This document shows positions 9,848 through 18,253 of a DNA stretch of 64,000 nucleotides, piece by piece; positions within the stretch are counted from its first letter, which is position 1, and the number at the start of each line of letters is the position of its first letter. Source of the DNA: Thalassoglobus neptunius (lineage in GTDB: Bacteria; Planctomycetota; Planctomycetia; Planctomycetales; Planctomycetaceae); contig NZ_SIHI01000003.1 in the NCBI RefSeq assembly GCF_007859735.1, forward strand, positions 78,092 to 142,091. The letters run 5' to 3'. The position numbers and the translations under genes are program-made. The notes under the pieces were generated by a model. That model did not search any database. It worked only from the letters and a program-made list of their open reading frames with translations, and had not been told where the DNA came from.

Positions 9848-10459
9848 TTATTCACATTTCAGCAGCTGGGTCGGGGTCACAATCCAGTCGACACGTCCAT
9901 CGTGATTCATCGCGGGAATTCGGTCGACGATCTGGCAATCGTAGGCGAGTCCGATCTTCAGGCAATCTGATCGAAGATCGGGAATGAGCCGGTCATAATA
10001 TCCCGCCCCATATCCGAGTCGGTTTCCGCAACGATCGAAGCCGAGGCCCGGAAGGAGCGCAAGATCGACTTCTTCCGGAGGCACATGATATCGCGCGTCT
10101 TTTCTCAGTTCGTGTCGCGGTTCCGGAATGCCGTATTTGCCGACAATCAGATCTGACTCATCGGTGAAGCGAACAAGCTTGAGAGTGTTCTTAAAACAGT
10201 AAGGAACAGCGACTCGCCCCGCCCCGGAAGCCGCCTTCGCAATCAACTCGGTTCGTGTTGGAACCTCGCTGCGAACGCCCACAAAAAACAGAACAGTCCC
10301 TGCCTCGGCGTACTCCGGCTGCATCTTGAGCCTTTCGAAGATCGCTGTCGCGAGTCGCTCCGGTTCAAGTACTTTCGCTCGTTCAGCGCGAAGTGTCTGC
10401 CGGAGCTGCTTCTTCGCTTCATTCACATCCAAGCTGCGATCAGTGCTTCCGTCTGACAT
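9848..10459 (-). CDS. fthC: 5-formyltetrahydrofolate cyclo-ligase (MTHF synthetase)
   Basis: A 203-residue enzyme that converts 5-formyl-THF to 5,10-methenyl-THF with ATP, in folate one-carbon metabolism. The family signature is the glycine-rich LPGLGFDRCGNRLGYGAG followed by YYDR near residues 135-155, and N-terminal basic residues (KKQLRQTLRAERAK) fit the ATP-binding start of the fold. It lies 57 bases downstream of the SUI1 gene and appears to be the last gene of a minus-strand run with the biotin ligase gene. There is no strong ribosome binding site. Confidence 0.93.
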   Translation of the reverse strand: MSDGSTDRSLDVNEAKKQLRQTLRAERAKVLEPERLATAIFERLKMQPEYAEAGTVLFFVGVRSEVPTRTELIAKAASGAGRVAVPYCFKNTLKLVRFTDESDLIVGKYGIPEPRHELRKDARYHVPPEEVDLALLPGLGFDRCGNRLGYGAGYYDRLIPDLRSDCLKIGLAYDCQIVDRIPAMNHDGRVDWIVTPTQLLKCE

Positions 10460-10516
10460 CTCCGGTCCATCTTCTTTCGCGCAGAGGAAATCTGTTCACG
10501 CCATCGCGAACGCGAT

Positions 10517-10858
10517 TTAGCCTTTTGTCCGGTAGCCGATCGATTGCAGCTCTTTCTTGATCCGATCAATATGGCTTCCCTGAAGCTCAATTGTCCCATC
10601 CTTGACCGTGCCGCCAACGCCGATCGCGTCCTTCAGTTTCGTCAACAGGTTGGGAAGGTGATCCGCCTCGTCGATCAGATCCCGAATGACAGTGACGCTC
10701 TTTCCGCGTTTCCGTTTTTCGACTCCGATCCGAGCAATTTGTTTCGCAGGCGGAGTGTATTCGAACTCCGGTTCCGGACACTGGCATTCGCTTTCGAGTT
10801 CATCACACTGTTCGCACCGGGGTGGGCGATCGAACTCGGTCCCTTCAAAAAGTCTCAT
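10517..10858 (-). CDS. SUI1/eIF1-like translation factor (YciH family) with N-terminal Cys cluster
   Basis: A 113-residue protein. Residues 50-113 are a SUI1 domain ([10 protein letters not shown], then [18 protein letters not shown]), the fold of eukaryotic initiation factor 1 and of E. coli YciH, which modulates translation initiation under stress. The N-terminal 35 residues are unlike Yci[14 protein letters not shown] places four cysteines as in a small zinc-binding knuckle. The gene is 61 bases downstream of the biotin ligase gene and 57 bases upstream of the folate cyclo-ligase gene. Function in planctomycetes is inferred only from the fold. Confidence 0.88.
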   Translation of the reverse strand: MRLFEGTEFDRPPRCEQCDELESECQCPEPEFEYTPPAKQIARIGVEKRKRGKSVTVIRDLIDEADHLPNLLTKLKDAIGVGGTVKDGTIELQGSHIDRIKKELQSIGYRTKG

Positions 10859-10919
10859 GACTCATCAATCCACTGAAAGTTTTTGTATCTGCTTATTGTC
10901 TTGCAGTTGAATGGTGTGA

Positions 10920-11702
10920 TCACTCACCGATCACTTCGATTGTCCCGGCAAAGACCCTCTGGACTCCGACAGGAAGTCGGACCAGCAGAGCCCCTTCGGC
11001 ATCGACACCTTCGCACAGACCGCCGATCTCGTCGACTCCATCGTTCACAAGAATATTCCTGCCGGAGAGATAGCAATGGTTTCGGTATTCGTCCAGAAAG
11101 TCAGAAGCGGTGGCGATTCGCTTCCATTCAAACTCCAGATCCTGGAGAAGTTGGATCAGAACATCCATCCGACTTGCCTCGGAGCCACTCACGTCGATGA
11201 TCGATGTCGCCTTTTCTTGCAGCTGCTGAGGTGCTGACTGCAACGAGTTGTTGACGTTGAGGCCGATGCCGACAATGAGCAGGTTCGGATTCGCGGGATG
11301 ACTTTCAATCAATAGCCCCGCGATTTTTCTTCCCTGAACATACACGTCATTGGGCCACTTGACTTGAACAAGCGACTCGGGGAGCCAGCGTGCCACTGCA
11401 TTCCGGACTGCCATTCCTGTCGACAACGACATCCTCGGCAGAAAGCTCGTCGGTATTGAAAACTGTCCGGGATCGAACACGATTGAAAACGTCAGCGACC
11501 CCGAAGCAGACCACCACGAATTGGAACCCCGTCCGCGACCAGCTGTTTGTGCGTTCGCCCCGACAAGAGCCGGGAGAGTCCGTCCCGATAGCGGATCGTT
11601 GGCCAGGAACCGATTTGTCGAATCGACTTCGGCCAACCATTCCACCTGTGCGAGCCAAGATTCCTTCTCAATCAGGCGGCAATCAATTTCGTCTGCATTC
11701 AT
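10920..11702 (-). CDS. birA: Biotin-[acetyl-CoA carboxylase] ligase (class I, no repressor domain)
   Basis: About 260 residues from the ATG at 11702 (an in-frame start at 11771 would add 23 residues that look non-conserved). The biotin ligase core is clear: EVDSTNRF, the adenylate loop GRGRGSNSW, and VKWPNDVYVQGRKIAGLLIE with the active-site Lys of the KWPND block. It attaches biotin to the carrier subunit of acetyl-CoA carboxylase via biotinyl-AMP. The N-terminal winged-helix domain of E. coli BirA is absent, so it should not repress transcription. It is likely co-transcribed with the Tat-exported TIM-barrel gene upstream and the SUI1 gene downstream. Confidence 0.92.
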   Translation of the reverse strand: MNADEIDCRLIEKESWLAQVEWLAEVDSTNRFLANDPLSGRTLPALVGANAQTAGRGRGSNSWWSASGSLTFSIVFDPGQFSIPTSFLPRMSLSTGMAVRNAVARWLPESLVQVKWPNDVYVQGRKIAGLLIESHPANPNLLIVGIGLNVNNSLQSAPQQLQEKATSIIDVSGSEASRMDVLIQLLQDLEFEWKRIATASDFLDEYRNHCYLSGRNILVNDGVDEIGGLCEGVDAEGALLVRLPVGVQRVFAGTIEVIGE

Positions 11703-11814
11703 CTTTGATTCCGAATGAGACCGGGCGGAGGAGACTCCAACTTCCTGCTGAGGGGAGTTGAGTAACCTCACTGAATGTCCCGCGGTCTCTCACCGTGTAC
11801 GACTTGAATACAGC

Positions 11815-12738
11815 TTAACTCTTTGCGAGACAGTCTTCGAGATATTCGTGTCCGGCTTTAATTTCGCGAGTCACATCGGAAAGGTCCGGGAGGATCGGAA
11901 TTCCGCGTGGAACCGGATGCATGAAGACCTCAGTTCGTCCCTGAAAATTGGTTTCCTTCAAAGCGGCCACGATCGGAACAAAATCGAGCGGCCCGCGATG
12001 CGGTAGCTGAAGCATTTCCTGCTCTTTGGGAAGCTTCTCCATACAGCCCATTCCGTGTTCCCATGCCTGAAAATGCACGAGGCGATCACCGAGCTTATGA
12101 ATGATCTCCGCGATTTGAGAGGGATCTTGCGGCAAGTGATAGGGCGCCATCGCGAGACCAATGGAGCTGGAAGGCAGTTCGTCGAAGAGGAGGAAAATCG
12201 ACTCCGGCGAACTAATCAAACCGCCGCTATGATTCTCGACTCCGATCGAAATTTCCAAACTCTCCGTGAGTTCAACCGTCGGCTTCAGTTTCTCCGCGAA
12301 TGCTTTCACTTCGCGTTTGAGGTCGTCCCTGGAAAGCCCCTTCTTTCCTCCGGAATTACAAATGACCATGCCTCCGCCAAGACGCTTGGTGAGTTGCATC
12401 TCAGACTGCATATTAAAGATGCCGTACTTGAAGCACGTAAGGCTTCCGAGTTTGACACCGTTCTGGTCGAGCAGCTCGCGAAATCGTTCTTCGCCCATTT
12501 CATCGATCTGCTCACGTTGGTTCCCATGCCGCTCAGCCCAGATTTCAATAGAGCGAGCCCCCGAATTGGGAAGTTCCGCGAGAATGGTTTCCAGCGGTGC
12601 TTTGCCATACATCGCAGAGGCCACGATGTAATTCAGTTGAAACGCCTGAGGCTTCGGGGCGCATAAAGAAACCGCTGCCGTCAAAGACGATGCAGCGGCT
12701 ACGGAAATCTCACAGAACTCGCGTCTGGTGATTGGCAT
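11815..12738 (-). CDS. Tat-exported sugar phosphate isomerase/epimerase-like TIM-barrel protein
   Basis: A 307-residue protein whose first residues, PITRREFCEISVAAASS, form a twin-arginine signal with a short hydrophobic stretch ending near ALCAPKPQA-type sequence (here SLCAPKPQA). The mature part is a xylose-isomerase-like TIM barrel (AP endonuclease family 2 fold): SIEIWAERHG, MVICNSGGKKG, GVENHSGGLIS, HFQAWEHG and a C-terminal TEVFMHP. Such exported proteins are common in planctomycetes and are thought to act on sugars, but substrates are mostly unknown. Export of a folded, possibly metal-loaded enzyme fits use of Tat. It leads the minus-strand run with birA, 112 bases or less away. Confidence 0.85.
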   Translation of the reverse strand: MPITRREFCEISVAAASSLTAAVSLCAPKPQAFQLNYIVASAMYGKAPLETILAELPNSGARSIEIWAERHGNQREQIDEMGEERFRELLDQNGVKLGSLTCFKYGIFNMQSEMQLTKRLGGGMVICNSGGKKGLSRDDLKREVKAFAEKLKPTVELTESLEISIGVENHSGGLISSPESIFLLFDELPSSSIGLAMAPYHLPQDPSQIAEIIHKLGDRLVHFQAWEHGMGCMEKLPKEQEMLQLPHRGPLDFVPIVAALKETNFQGRTEVFMHPVPRGIPILPDLSDVTREIKAGHEYLEDCLAKS

Positions 12739-12833
12739 CGTGTTTCCTCAACTCATTCAAATTCAGACCGCAAGAACTGACAGGCCAATTTGGCCGCGAG
12801 GTCCTGCGATGTCGTTTTGCTGAGGAAACAATA

Positions 12834-13085
12834 TCAGTTCATCCAGTGATTGTCTTCGTCGGAGTCAACTTGTGGCTCGTCCTGAACAGCATCCCAGCTG
12901 CGGAAGGCTTCGAAGACATCCGACGAGAGGAGCACGGTTTCCTCAGTTCCAATCACCATGTCGATTCCGATGTTGCCAAGCAGACATCGGATCTCCCGGA
13001 TGAAGGGAAGCGGAGCCATGAGTGTATTCTTCGGCAAGTCGGCACATTCTCGAAGTTCGAAGCTGGCCAGGTCAGGAGTGAACAT
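12834..13085 (-). CDS. Small acidic hypothetical protein
   Basis: An 83-residue frame with codon use like its neighbours (frequent GAA, GAC, ATC, TTC, CTC). It begins MFTPDLASFELRECADL and ends in the acidic tail QDEPQVDSDEDNHWMN. The middle alternates hydrophobic and acidic residues, like a small alpha/beta protein. No family is recognised and the ribosome binding site is weak (GGA). A longer plus-strand frame over the same bases (12732-13259) has no protein-like pattern and is taken to be a shadow. The call is tentative. Confidence 0.45.
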   Translation of the reverse strand: MFTPDLASFELRECADLPKNTLMAPLPFIREIRCLLGNIGIDMVIGTEETVLLSSDVFEAFRSWDAVQDEPQVDSDEDNHWMN

Positions 13086-13497
13086 TACGTCGTCCCGTTG
13101 GAGTCATTGCATTGGGTTGCGTCTTGGTCGTTGGTCGATCCAACTTTATTCTGCACCATGGTGTCGCAGGAGGCGCGGAACTTCAATCAAACCTTAGAGA
13201 AGTCCACGACTTTTGCAGATTCCCATGACACGCGACAGGTTTACCCAAGATTTAATTAAGAAGTGAGTTGGGAAGATTGAAGACACTGGCTGAATTGACC
13301 ATTCCGTAACGATTGTTCCGATCACAGCGAGAAGGATACTTTGACTATCACTTCGCGGGGCGGGACAATCTTCTGAGGGTCCGTTTACGAAGGTTGATCA
13401 GATTTTTATCCTGACGCGCTGGCGTTGAACGATGGTATTCCTCAACGTGTTTTCATTGAGACACACGCTCATGTTTCTAAAGAGGGAGAATGCAAAC
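13086..13497. other. 412-base intergenic region upstream of the LRR gene
   Basis: Upstream region of both the small acidic gene (minus) and the secreted LRR gene (plus). I see no RNA gene, clear hairpin or repeat in it. The last 15 bases carry the GGGAG ribosome binding site of the LRR gene. Confidence 0.5.
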
Positions 13498-14097
13498 ATG
13501 TCCAAACAACTGTTGCTTCTGGCATTACTTGCGTCTTTGCAGAGTTCCGTTTTCGCTGACGAACCGGCCGATGCGAAAGCTCCATCAGTTCAAGCCATCA
13601 AAAAGGTTGGTGGCAACGTCATGGCCATCGCACAAAATGACCCTCGACTCGACGTCACGCTGCATCTGGCGGATCAGGATGTCACTGATCCGATTCTGGA
13701 ACACGTGGCTGCCCTCGAGAACGTCGCATGGCTCAATCTTGCTGGAACCAAGATCTCTGACGACGGCCTGGCCCACTTGTCAGACCTGAAATCACTCGAA
13801 AAGCTCCATCTCGAGAAGACAGCCGTTGGCGACAAGGGACTCAAACACCTCTCAGGGCTGAAGCACCTTGTGTATCTGAATCTGTATGGCACAAACGTCA
13901 CGGATGCCGGAATCGACGAGCTGGCGAAATTGAAGAGCCTGAGACGAGTCTATTTGTGGCAGTCAAAGGTGACCGACTCGGGGATCGAAAAGCTCCAGAA
14001 CGCCCTTCCGGAAGCTCAGGTCGTGGGAGCAATCAAGCTGACTCCAGTAGAACCGCCAAAGCCCGAAGCCGAAAAGAAAGAGCCTGAGAAGAACTAG
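13498..14097 (+). CDS. Secreted leucine-rich repeat protein
   Basis: A 199-residue protein starting at the ATG 13498, chosen because AGAGGGAGAA lies at 13481-13490 and the signal peptide (SKQLLLLALLASLQSSVFA) begins there. An upstream in-frame codon at 13432 is unlikely. The mature part holds about five LRRs of the RNI-like/cysteine-free type with period about 24, for example WLNLAGTKISDDGLAHLSDL and YLNLYGTNVTDAGIDELAKL. The tail is proline/lysine/glutamate rich (PPKPEAEKKEPEKN). It probably binds another protein or polymer outside the cytoplasm. Its stop codon shares CTAG (14094-14097) with the stop of the convergent kinase gene. Confidence 0.85.
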   Translation: MSKQLLLLALLASLQSSVFADEPADAKAPSVQAIKKVGGNVMAIAQNDPRLDVTLHLADQDVTDPILEHVAALENVAWLNLAGTKISDDGLAHLSDLKSLEKLHLEKTAVGDKGLKHLSGLKHLVYLNLYGTNVTDAGIDELAKLKSLRRVYLWQSKVTDSGIEKLQNALPEAQVVGAIKLTPVEPPKPEAEKKEPEKN

Positions 14098-15596
14098 GCG
14101 TGCCGGAATGGCAATGGGCTGGTGCGAGGAACACTCGACGTCTTGAACCAGTGATAGATGCCGAGAGTGGTCACTCCTGTCAACAGGACTGCAACAGCCC
14201 AGCCGATCCAGGACTTCTCTTCCGGCTTCTGTTCCGGAAGAGTCCCTTGAAGATTTTGGACAGCCCGATTCGCGGAGTCGCGAACCCGTGAGTCTGCGTC
14301 GTTCTTCTGCACGCGAATCAACACCGGAATGAGATGTCGAGCCCGTCGTCCACCTTGTCCGATTTCATGGGCACTTTGTTGGCGCACTTCGGGGTCGATG
14401 TCTTCCAGCGCGGTTTCCAGAACCGGGAGATGGCGTCCAGTCTTCTGATGGATCTCCCCCAACGATTCAATCGCGACAGTCCGAACATCCGGATCGGAGT
14501 GGTGTGCCGCCTGGACCCACAGCATTTCGCCGTGATCCCCGGATTGTCGCTGAATCACTTGAATGATGTTCCAACTTAGCGAGCAAGCGAGCGTAATCGC
14601 CAGCGCGATCGCCACCCACCTCGGAACGGAATTCGTCGGCTCAACAGGTCCCGGAAGCGGAACTCCTGAGGAAGGGGATTTCGCCTGACTTCGAGTGGCT
14701 CCACTTCCTGATCGAGCCCGATCATTCATTTCCTCGGGCGTTGGACGTGTTACGACGACCGACTGTTTGACCGATCGCAATTGACGCATGACCGCCTGAG
14801 CCGATTCCGGTCGATCGGCCGGGTCTTTCTCCAGTAGCTGAAGGATGATTCTCTCCAGCGCAATGGGGCAATCGAGTGCTTTCTCACTGGGCCGCACCGG
14901 TAAGTTCTGACAGTGCATGTGCAGCGTGGCAGCGGGCGTTTCTCCGATGAATGGCGGAGTTCCAGTGATCAATTCGTAAAGCACACATCCAAGAGCGTAC
15001 AGATCGGTCTTGTCTGTAATCTCCTGCCCGCGGATTTGCTCCGGGGCCATGTACAGAAATGTTCCGGCAGTTTTTCCGGCAGCAGTAATTCTTCGCGAAT
15101 CAGCGACGGATGCCAGACCGAAGTCGCTGAGTTTCAACTGTCCGGAGTGAGCGAGGAGAAAGTTTCCCGGTTTGATATCCCGATGCACTACTCCAGCGGC
15201 ATGTGAACAAGTGAGGGCATCACACATCTGCAAGGCGAAATAAATCACCTGTTCCCACGGAAACTGTTTCTTCTCCTGCAGCTTGTCTTCAAGAGACCCA
15301 CCCTCGACGAGTTCCATCGCGTAGAACCGACGGCGATTCTCGCAGGCCCCGCCGAAGCAACGGACGATGTTCGGATGCTTCAGATTCTTGAGCACTTCGA
15401 GTTCACGCTCGAATCGGGCGAGTGCGGTCTCATCAGTCACATCGGATGGGAGCATTTTGAGGGCGACTTCGCGCCCATTGACGACGTATCGCGCTCGATA
15501 GACGACTCCCATCCCGCCTTCGCCGATTTGCTCAAGCAGTTCGAAGGGCCAGATCCATCTGGATTCAGGAGAAGTTGGTTTCCGGTCGGTGGTCAT
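14094..15596 (-). CDS. Transmembrane Ser/Thr protein kinase with HEAT repeats
   Basis: About 500 residues from the ATG at 15596; a TTG at 15629 is the only longer start. A PknB-type kinase domain covers residues 15-275: glycine loop IGEGGMGVVYRAR, Lys in VALKML, catalytic HRDIKPGN near residue 136, DFGLA near 157 and YMAPEQ. A Ser/Pro-rich linker leads to a membrane segment (VAIALAITLACSLSWNII, about residue 330). HEAT-like repeats follow (SDPDVRTVAIESLGEIHQ and similar, about 370-455), then a second hydrophobic segment near the C-terminus (IGWAVAVLLTGVTTLGIYHW). The HEAT repeats may therefore be extracytoplasmic between two membrane spans, an unusual layout. All catalytic motifs look intact. 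Confidence 0.92.
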   Translation of the reverse strand: MTTDRKPTSPESRWIWPFELLEQIGEGGMGVVYRARYVVNGREVALKMLPSDVTDETALARFERELEVLKNLKHPNIVRCFGGACENRRRFYAMELVEGGSLEDKLQEKKQFPWEQVIYFALQMCDALTCSHAAGVVHRDIKPGNFLLAHSGQLKLSDFGLASVADSRRITAAGKTAGTFLYMAPEQIRGQEITDKTDLYALGCVLYELITGTPPFIGETPAATLHMHCQNLPVRPSEKALDCPIALERIILQLLEKDPADRPESAQAVMRQLRSVKQSVVVTRPTPEEMNDRARSGSGATRSQAKSPSSGVPLPGPVEPTNSVPRWVAIALAITLACSLSWNIIQVIQRQSGDHGEMLWVQAAHHSDPDVRTVAIESLGEIHQKTGRHLPVLETALEDIDPEVRQQSAHEIGQGGRRARHLIPVLIRVQKNDADSRVRDSANRAVQNLQGTLPEQKPEEKSWIGWAVAVLLTGVTTLGIYHWFKTSSVPRTSPLPFRHA

Positions 15597-15817
15597 GTCG
15601 TTCGTAAACTCGGTGGAACGATGAGGCAAATCCCAAAATGGACATCATCCTTAACAGTCGTTAAGCAATGATGTGTTGTCTGTGGAGATTCAGGCAGAAT
15701 CAACAACAGTTATTGATTGAATTCCGGAATGAGGCGCCCCAACCCAATCCTGTCGATTCTCGCCGATTCTGAACATCTCGACCAGGGTTTCGATCGCAGT
15801 CGCCGATCAATGACCGC

Positions 15818-17257
15818 GTGGCAGTTGCTCAGCAACGATCCTCAGGGATACAATCAGGTTCGGAACGGTCCTCCATCGCGAAAACTTTCGACCCGGACGC
15901 AATTTTACCGGATTTTTCGAACAAGACCATTAAAGACCGCCAGAAAGGTCACGACATGTACTTCCGGATGGCCAAACGCCTTCTCCTGGAAACAGACAAA
16001 AGACTCGTCTGGAAACTGTTCTGGAATATGGGCATCAAAGGTGCCCGATCTGTCCAACGCTTCAAGAAGAAGCTGAAGAAGGGCCAGGTTTTCCCGCCAT
16101 TTCTGTACATCTCCATCATCAATTCCTGCAACTTACGTTGTCAGGGGTGTTGGGTTGACGTCTCCGCGAAGCAACAGACGATCGACGTCGAAGCGATGGA
16201 CCGGCTCATCAACGAAGCCAAAGCCAATGGAAACGTCTTCTTCGGAATCGTCGGCGGCGAACCCTTCATGCACCCCCAGATTCTGGAAATCCTGGGAAAC
16301 CATCCCGACTGTTATTTTCAGGTCTTTACAAATGGACACTTTATTACGGACAAGGTGGCCAAGGAATTGCGTCGCCTCGGGAACGTGACTCCACTCATCA
16401 GTGTTGAGGGATCCGAGATCGTCAGCGACGAGCGCCGTGGCCGATCTGGCGTGTTGTCCAAAACAATGCAGGGCATTCAAAACTGTCTGGACAACAAAAT
16501 CTTCACCGGCGTCTGCACAAGTGTCTGCAAAACCAATCTCGATGACCTCGTGACTGAGAAATGGGTCGACCGGTTGATTGAAATGGGTGTGTTCTACACC
16601 TGGTTTCACATCTATCGCCCGATGGGACCGGACTCGTCTCCGGAGTTGTGCCTGAGCCCCGAAGAGCAGCAGCGGATTCGGAAATTCGTGGTCGAAATGC
16701 GCGTCAAGAAGCCCATCATTTTTGTTGACGCTTACTATGACCATCAAGGCCAGGCACTCTGCCCAGCCGCCACGGGAATCACCCATCACATCAATCCCTG
16801 GGGAGGGATTGAGCCTTGCCCAATCGTCCAATTTACTCAAGACTCCATTCACGATGAGTCGAAAACTCTGGCCGAGAAGCTGGATTCTCCATTCTTGAAA
16901 GACTTCCGTGAGCTTGCCCGAGACACGACACGCGGATGTATCGTTCTCGAGCGTCCCGACCTTCTCAAGAATCTCATCGAGTCACATCATGCGGAAGACG
17001 GAACCGTCCGAAAAACGGCGCTCTCAGAACTCGAACAGATGAAAATCCGCCCTTCCCAGTACAATGCTGATCTGGCGATTCCAGAAAAGAGTTGGGCATA
17101 CCGGATCGCGAAGCGACATTTCTTTAACGACTTCGATGCCTACCAAGGTCGGGATCACAGCAAAGCCTCTGCTCCCGCGATGTTGAAAACCATTTCGGCG
17201 ACAACCACCCCGGAACCGGAATTCGTCGAACTCAATAATGGTCTTTCAGATTCATAA
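15818..17257 (+). CDS. Radical SAM protein with SPASM/twitch-like C-terminal cysteines
   Basis: A 479-residue radical SAM enzyme. The 4Fe-4S site is CNLRCQGC near residues 104-111 (CxxxCxxC), followed by GGEPFMHPQI, the SAM-binding GGE motif. The C-terminal half contains CPAATGITHHINPWGGIEPC and RGCIVLERP, which resemble the cysteine pattern that binds an auxiliary cluster in SPASM/twitch enzymes. The GTG at 15818 has no ribosome binding site. An ATG at 15956 with AGAAAGG in front is an alternative that would remove 46 residues. The substrate is unknown: peptide modification, lipid or cofactor chemistry are all possible. The following LpxH-like gene starts 91 bases later on the same strand. 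Confidence 0.88.
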   Translation: MAVAQQRSSGIQSGSERSSIAKTFDPDAILPDFSNKTIKDRQKGHDMYFRMAKRLLLETDKRLVWKLFWNMGIKGARSVQRFKKKLKKGQVFPPFLYISIINSCNLRCQGCWVDVSAKQQTIDVEAMDRLINEAKANGNVFFGIVGGEPFMHPQILEILGNHPDCYFQVFTNGHFITDKVAKELRRLGNVTPLISVEGSEIVSDERRGRSGVLSKTMQGIQNCLDNKIFTGVCTSVCKTNLDDLVTEKWVDRLIEMGVFYTWFHIYRPMGPDSSPELCLSPEEQQRIRKFVVEMRVKKPIIFVDAYYDHQGQALCPAATGITHHINPWGGIEPCPIVQFTQDSIHDESKTLAEKLDSPFLKDFRELARDTTRGCIVLERPDLLKNLIESHHAEDGTVRKTALSELEQMKIRPSQYNADLAIPEKSWAYRIAKRHFFNDFDAYQGRDHSKASAPAMLKTISATTTPEPEFVELNNGLSDS

Positions 17258-17348
17258 TCGTTGATCGTGTCCGCCGCTCCGGACTTCTTGCTTCTACGAA
17301 TGACGTTGACGTCGTCACCCTGAACTGCTGCCTTCGAATACCGCCGCC

Positions 17349-18104
17349 ATGCCAAGAATCAGCTTTCTGTCCGATCTTCATCTTTTTGCACGTCGCTCCA
17401 CAGCAGATCAGTATCACGATCAAATCGTCGAAGCAGCCCGGGAGTCAGACGTGTGCATTCTGGGCGGCGACATCTTCGACTTCCGGTGGTCTGTTTATCG
17501 CACCGAAGACGAAACAGCCCACGCTGCAGTGGAATGGCTCCGGAAATTTGACGAAGAGACGAATCACTGCCGGGTCCACTTTCTGCTCGGCAATCACGAC
17601 GATCATCCGGAACTTCTCCAACGACTCCCCTACCTTGCCGAAGAACTGAAAACCTTCGAATGGAGCCGCTATTACTACCGGCTGGGAGATACTTTCTTTC
17701 TTCATGGAGACGTGGCGGACAAAACAATGACCGCCGCTTGCCTGGAATCGCAACGTCAGAGCTTCGCCCACGGGAATCGTACTGAACTGCACAACAAGCT
17801 GTACGATGTCGCCATCAAGGCTCAGCTGCATCGCCTCGCTCCTCCGGCAGTCTATCCCTGCAAACGTGTAGCCGCCCGAATCTTGAGCTACCTGGAAAGC
17901 ATCGGAAACGGGAAATCGTCCGGTGTCGAACATGTCTACTTTGGCCACACTCACCGTCCGATGGACCACTATTTGTACAAGGGAATTCACTTTCACAACG
18001 GCGGGGCCCCAATCGGTCGAGCCCCATTCAGAATTCTCAAAAGAGACATTCCCACCGACTCGCCCAATGGACCCGTCGAAGGAATCGACAGCCACCGAGC
18101 GTAA
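17349..18104 (+). CDS. Calcineurin-like phosphoesterase (LpxH-like)
   Basis: A 251-residue metallophosphoesterase. The dinuclear metal motifs are in order: SDLHLF, GGDIFDF, LGNHDD, LHGDV and GHTHRP. The order and size resemble UDP-2,3-diacylglucosamine pyrophosphatase LpxH of lipid A synthesis, but other members of the superfamily look alike, so the reaction is not certain. It is cytoplasmic with no signal peptide. It sits between the radical SAM gene (91 bases upstream) and fmt (149 bases downstream), all on the plus strand. Confidence 0.85.
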   Translation: MPRISFLSDLHLFARRSTADQYHDQIVEAARESDVCILGGDIFDFRWSVYRTEDETAHAAVEWLRKFDEETNHCRVHFLLGNHDDHPELLQRLPYLAEELKTFEWSRYYYRLGDTFFLHGDVADKTMTAACLESQRQSFAHGNRTELHNKLYDVAIKAQLHRLAPPAVYPCKRVAARILSYLESIGNGKSSGVEHVYFGHTHRPMDHYLYKGIHFHNGGAPIGRAPFRILKRDIPTDSPNGPVEGIDSHRA

Positions 18105-18253
18105 CGGCAATTCATCCGAAACGGCTCTCATCCAGTGAGTAATCATCGATCACCGGGCCAATCTGAACTGTCACCCATCGCAACTTTCACTACGTTCATT
18201 CGCTCAACCGATTCGGAGACAACAAGACTCCGGGACCTGCTCAGGACAAATCA

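Noticed and set aside
12732..13259. 175-codon plus-strand frame
   Set aside because: Composition is not protein-like and it lies opposite a more convincing minus-strand frame; no ribosome binding site.
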